DNA of 64,000 bases from Jeotgalicoccus saudimassiliensis (GTDB taxonomy: Bacteria; Bacillota; Bacilli; Staphylococcales; Salinicoccaceae), in contig NZ_CCSE01000001.1 in NCBI RefSeq assembly GCF_000756715.1, positions 62,001 through 126,000 of the forward strand. Direction: 5' to 3'. The notes below the pieces were generated by a model, which did not search any database, was not told where the DNA came from, and was given only the letters and a program-made list of their open reading frames with translations. Position 1 is the first letter of the stretch; each line of letters starts with the position of its first letter. The translations under genes and the position numbers were made by a program. Positions 62,041-64,000 of the stretch are shown in pieces.

Positions 62041-63234
62041 ATGAAAGTTAAACTTCTTTTTACAGTTGTATTAATAATATTATTAATAGGTTGTGACTCA
62101 AATTCTGAAACAGGCGCTGCTAAATCTAAAGATTATTATGTATTAAATGAAGAATTTCAAGAAATAGGTAATATATTAGGGAGTCAGGATATTGTAATTT
62201 TAGGTGAAAGTACACATTGGTCTGCAGATATCACTGAGAAAAAAGTCGAGCTTATAAATTATCTGGCAGAAGAACACGGCTTTAATAAACTGTTTTTAGA
62301 AACCGGGGATTCGGAATTTAATTATTATAAAAACAAAGGATTGGATATGAAAGAAGGAGTGGCTGAACAGTATCATCAGTCAATATTTAATGATTATTTA
62401 ACGGGTGACCATGAAAATATTAAAGCATTACCTATGGATTGGGCGCCAGTATTTACGACTAACAGAGCGAGTCATATTTCTCTGCTTGAAGAAAACATTA
62501 CAGAAGAAATCAGTTTGTATAGTAAGGATTTAGCTGAGGAATTTAAAAAATCTGAGTTTGCTTTACGAGATTGGTTCAGTAAAGGATTATTTTTAAACCA
62601 GCACGTTGGGAATCTGGAAAGACCAAGAGACGTCTATGAAGAGATTAGAAATGAAACATTCTTTAGTGAACTCCCGCAAGCATCCCAGGATTACATAGAA
62701 TCAAGACATGAGAATATCAAGAATTATTATTCAAAAATAAATTTTGATAATGCACTTGTCGAGTATTATGATTATCGTGAAATAGGGATGGCCGATAAGG
62801 TTCTGGCACAAATGGAAGATGATGATAAAGCAATTGTATGGGTGGCGAACGGACATTCAAACTATGATGTCACTAAAATAGATAATACCCACGAAGTTTT
62901 TAAAGTAGAACGAAAAGACGAAAGAACTGAATCATTAGGAGCATTGTTGAGAGACAGTGAACACGATGTCTATAACATTGGCCTTTACTATAATGAAGCG
63001 GACACTTATAAATTACTGCCGGAACATTATGAAACACCAAGAAAAACTGATGATGATACATTAGAGGGATACATTGGCAACAGGGTTCAGGAAGATGTAT
63101 TTATAGACTTTGAGACGAGTGGATTTCTTGAAGAAAAATTATATACAGCGTTTGTCATTGGTGCTTATGATTATAAGATGGTCCCGCAAGAACAATATGA
63201 TGGATTAATTTATCTAGATCATCTGCTGGAATGA
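62041..63234 (+). CDS. Erythromycin-esterase-like lipoprotein, copy 2
   Basis: A 397-residue lipoprotein (lipobox LIGC, Cys18) with an erythromycin-esterase-type domain: LGESTHWSAD (Glu56, His59), VWVANGHSNYDV and a C-terminal YDGLIYLDHLLE nearly identical in form to copy 1. The ATG at 62041 follows GGAAGG; an ATG six codons earlier overlaps that RBS. Two genes separate it from copy 1, so the pair reflects duplication or repeated acquisition. Confidence 0.82.
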   Translation: MKVKLLFTVVLIILLIGCDSNSETGAAKSKDYYVLNEEFQEIGNILGSQDIVILGESTHWSADITEKKVELINYLAEEHGFNKLFLETGDSEFNYYKNKGLDMKEGVAEQYHQSIFNDYLTGDHENIKALPMDWAPVFTTNRASHISLLEENITEEISLYSKDLAEEFKKSEFALRDWFSKGLFLNQHVGNLERPRDVYEEIRNETFFSELPQASQDYIESRHENIKNYYSKINFDNALVEYYDYREIGMADKVLAQMEDDDKAIVWVANGHSNYDVTKIDNTHEVFKVERKDERTESLGALLRDSEHDVYNIGLYYNEADTYKLLPEHYETPRKTDDDTLEGYIGNRVQEDVFIDFETSGFLEEKLYTAFVIGAYDYKMVPQEQYDGLIYLDHLLE

Positions 63235-63281
63235 TTTAAAGGAATAAATAAGAGTCATATTAAATTCTGGGAGATAAAAAT

Positions 63282-64000
63282 ATGGAAACTACTTGGGCAA
63301 ACGAATTTTATAAAATGCAGTATGAGTTTATAGGTGATTATCCGGTGGAGTTTTATAAAGAATCTACACTTGAAATATTGGAGCAGGCTGGTAAACCTGT
63401 ATATTCAGCGCTTGAACTTGGTGCATGGGACGGCAGTCTGGCACGTGCGCTTTCAAAGCATGTAAATAAAATAACTACGGTTGAATTAATTAAGGAAATG
63501 ACAGACAAAGCTGAATCTCTCAATCCGGATAATATCGAAACGATTCACGGCAGTTTTTATGATGTACAACTGACAGAGAAGTTTGATGCAGTTATTTATA
63601 TCGACGGCTTTGGTGTCGGTACGGATGATGCTCAGTTAAAACTGCTTAGGAATATTAAACATTGGATGGCTGATGACGGCTGTGCACTCATTGATATTTA
63701 TCAGCCGGAGCACTGGAAAAAGGCTGATGGTGTTGAAATGTACCCTGATCCTGAAAATATGCCGCATATAAAACGAAGATATTCATACGATTTTGAAGAA
63801 AATGTCATGATGGACACATGGTGGCATAAAAAAGATGAGAAGCTGAACAATACTCAATATTTGAAATGCTATACACCTGACGAAATATATAATCTGTGCA
63901 AACAGGCAGGGTTAAATATCACTGGATATTTTCCGCATGGCGCGATGGATTATGAAAGTATGAAGTATCATGAACATGCTTCGCTGAAAGAGTGTCTGTC
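63282..64000 (+). CDS. SAM-dependent methyltransferase, 3'-truncated by window edge
   Basis: An open frame of 239 codons runs off the window. After ~45 N-terminal residues the SAM-binding motif I reads ALELGAWDGSLARAL, followed by TTVELIKEMTDKA (acidic residue of motif II) and FDAVIYIDGFGVGTDDAQ (motif IV). The class I fold is clear. WGGGAG-type RBS (GGGAG) precedes ATG 63282. The acceptor substrate is unknown; small-molecule O- or N-methylation is plausible. Confidence 0.82.
   Translation, partial: METTWANEFYKMQYEFIGDYPVEFYKESTLEILEQAGKPVYSALELGAWDGSLARALSKHVNKITTVELIKEMTDKAESLNPDNIETIHGSFYDVQLTEKFDAVIYIDGFGVGTDDAQLKLLRNIKHWMADDGCALIDIYQPEHWKKADGVEMYPDPENMPHIKRRYSYDFEENVMMDTWWHKKDEKLNNTQYLKCYTPDEIYNLCKQAGLNITGYFPHGAMDYESMKYHEHASLKECL

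Overview
The window looks like chromosomal DNA of a low-to-moderate G+C Gram-positive coccus of the Staphylococcaceae (a Jeotgalicoccus-, Salinicoccus- or Macrococcus-like organism). The grounds are strong GGAGG ribosome-binding sites, many lipobox lipoproteins, Firmicutes-type PhoPR, an ScdA-like protein, and a molybdenum-cofactor cluster in the order I recall from staphylococci. The genus assignment is inference. I found no rRNA, tRNA or CRISPR array.

Layout. 1-15.7 kb is a nutrient-uptake region: five family-5 (peptide/nickel/glutathione type) lipoprotein binding proteins with no cognate permease or ATPase, a three-gene acyltransferase / zinc-ribbon membrane protein / esterase cluster, and a complete TAXI-type TRAP transporter operon. 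15.8-22.3 kb holds small hypotheticals, a GNAT enzyme, a LOG-family protein, a degenerate ScdA-like protein and phoPR. 22.5-29.2 kb is a nearly complete molybdenum-cofactor set (moeB, moaB, moaC, moeA, mobB, moaE, moaD, mobA, moaA). 29.2-39.8 kb has cydDC-like exporter genes, a CBS-domain transporter behind a leader with possible upstream ORFs, two paralogous small membrane coiled-coil proteins, a hydantoinase, and a divergent FAD-oxidase / GntR-nhaC locus with visible operators.

39.9-52.4 kb is a defence-type island, visibly more A+T-rich from hsdS onward. It has hsdR-hsdM-hsdS, a convergent tyrosine recombinase, and an inverted second hsdS that lacks start codon, RBS and promoter. This is the layout of a phase-variable type I restriction system. 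Next to it is a two-gene, translationally coupled operon of a sigma-70-type factor and a 1072-residue RecQ-like helicase. I know of no described system with this pairing, and it is my main candidate for something new.

52.5-64 kb is accessory metabolism: nucleoside hydrolase, gamma-glutamyltransferase followed by an M20-peptidase remnant, GNAT enzymes, TspO, small membrane proteins, GrpB family, hydrolases, two erythromycin-esterase-like lipoproteins, an amidohydrolase and a methyltransferase cut by the window end.

Four intergenic arrays of tandem 41- or 42-bp units (about 5.8, 9.75, 19.6 and 24.1 kb) recall the STAR elements of Staphylococcus aureus. Two of them share one unit and bracket the TRAP operon.
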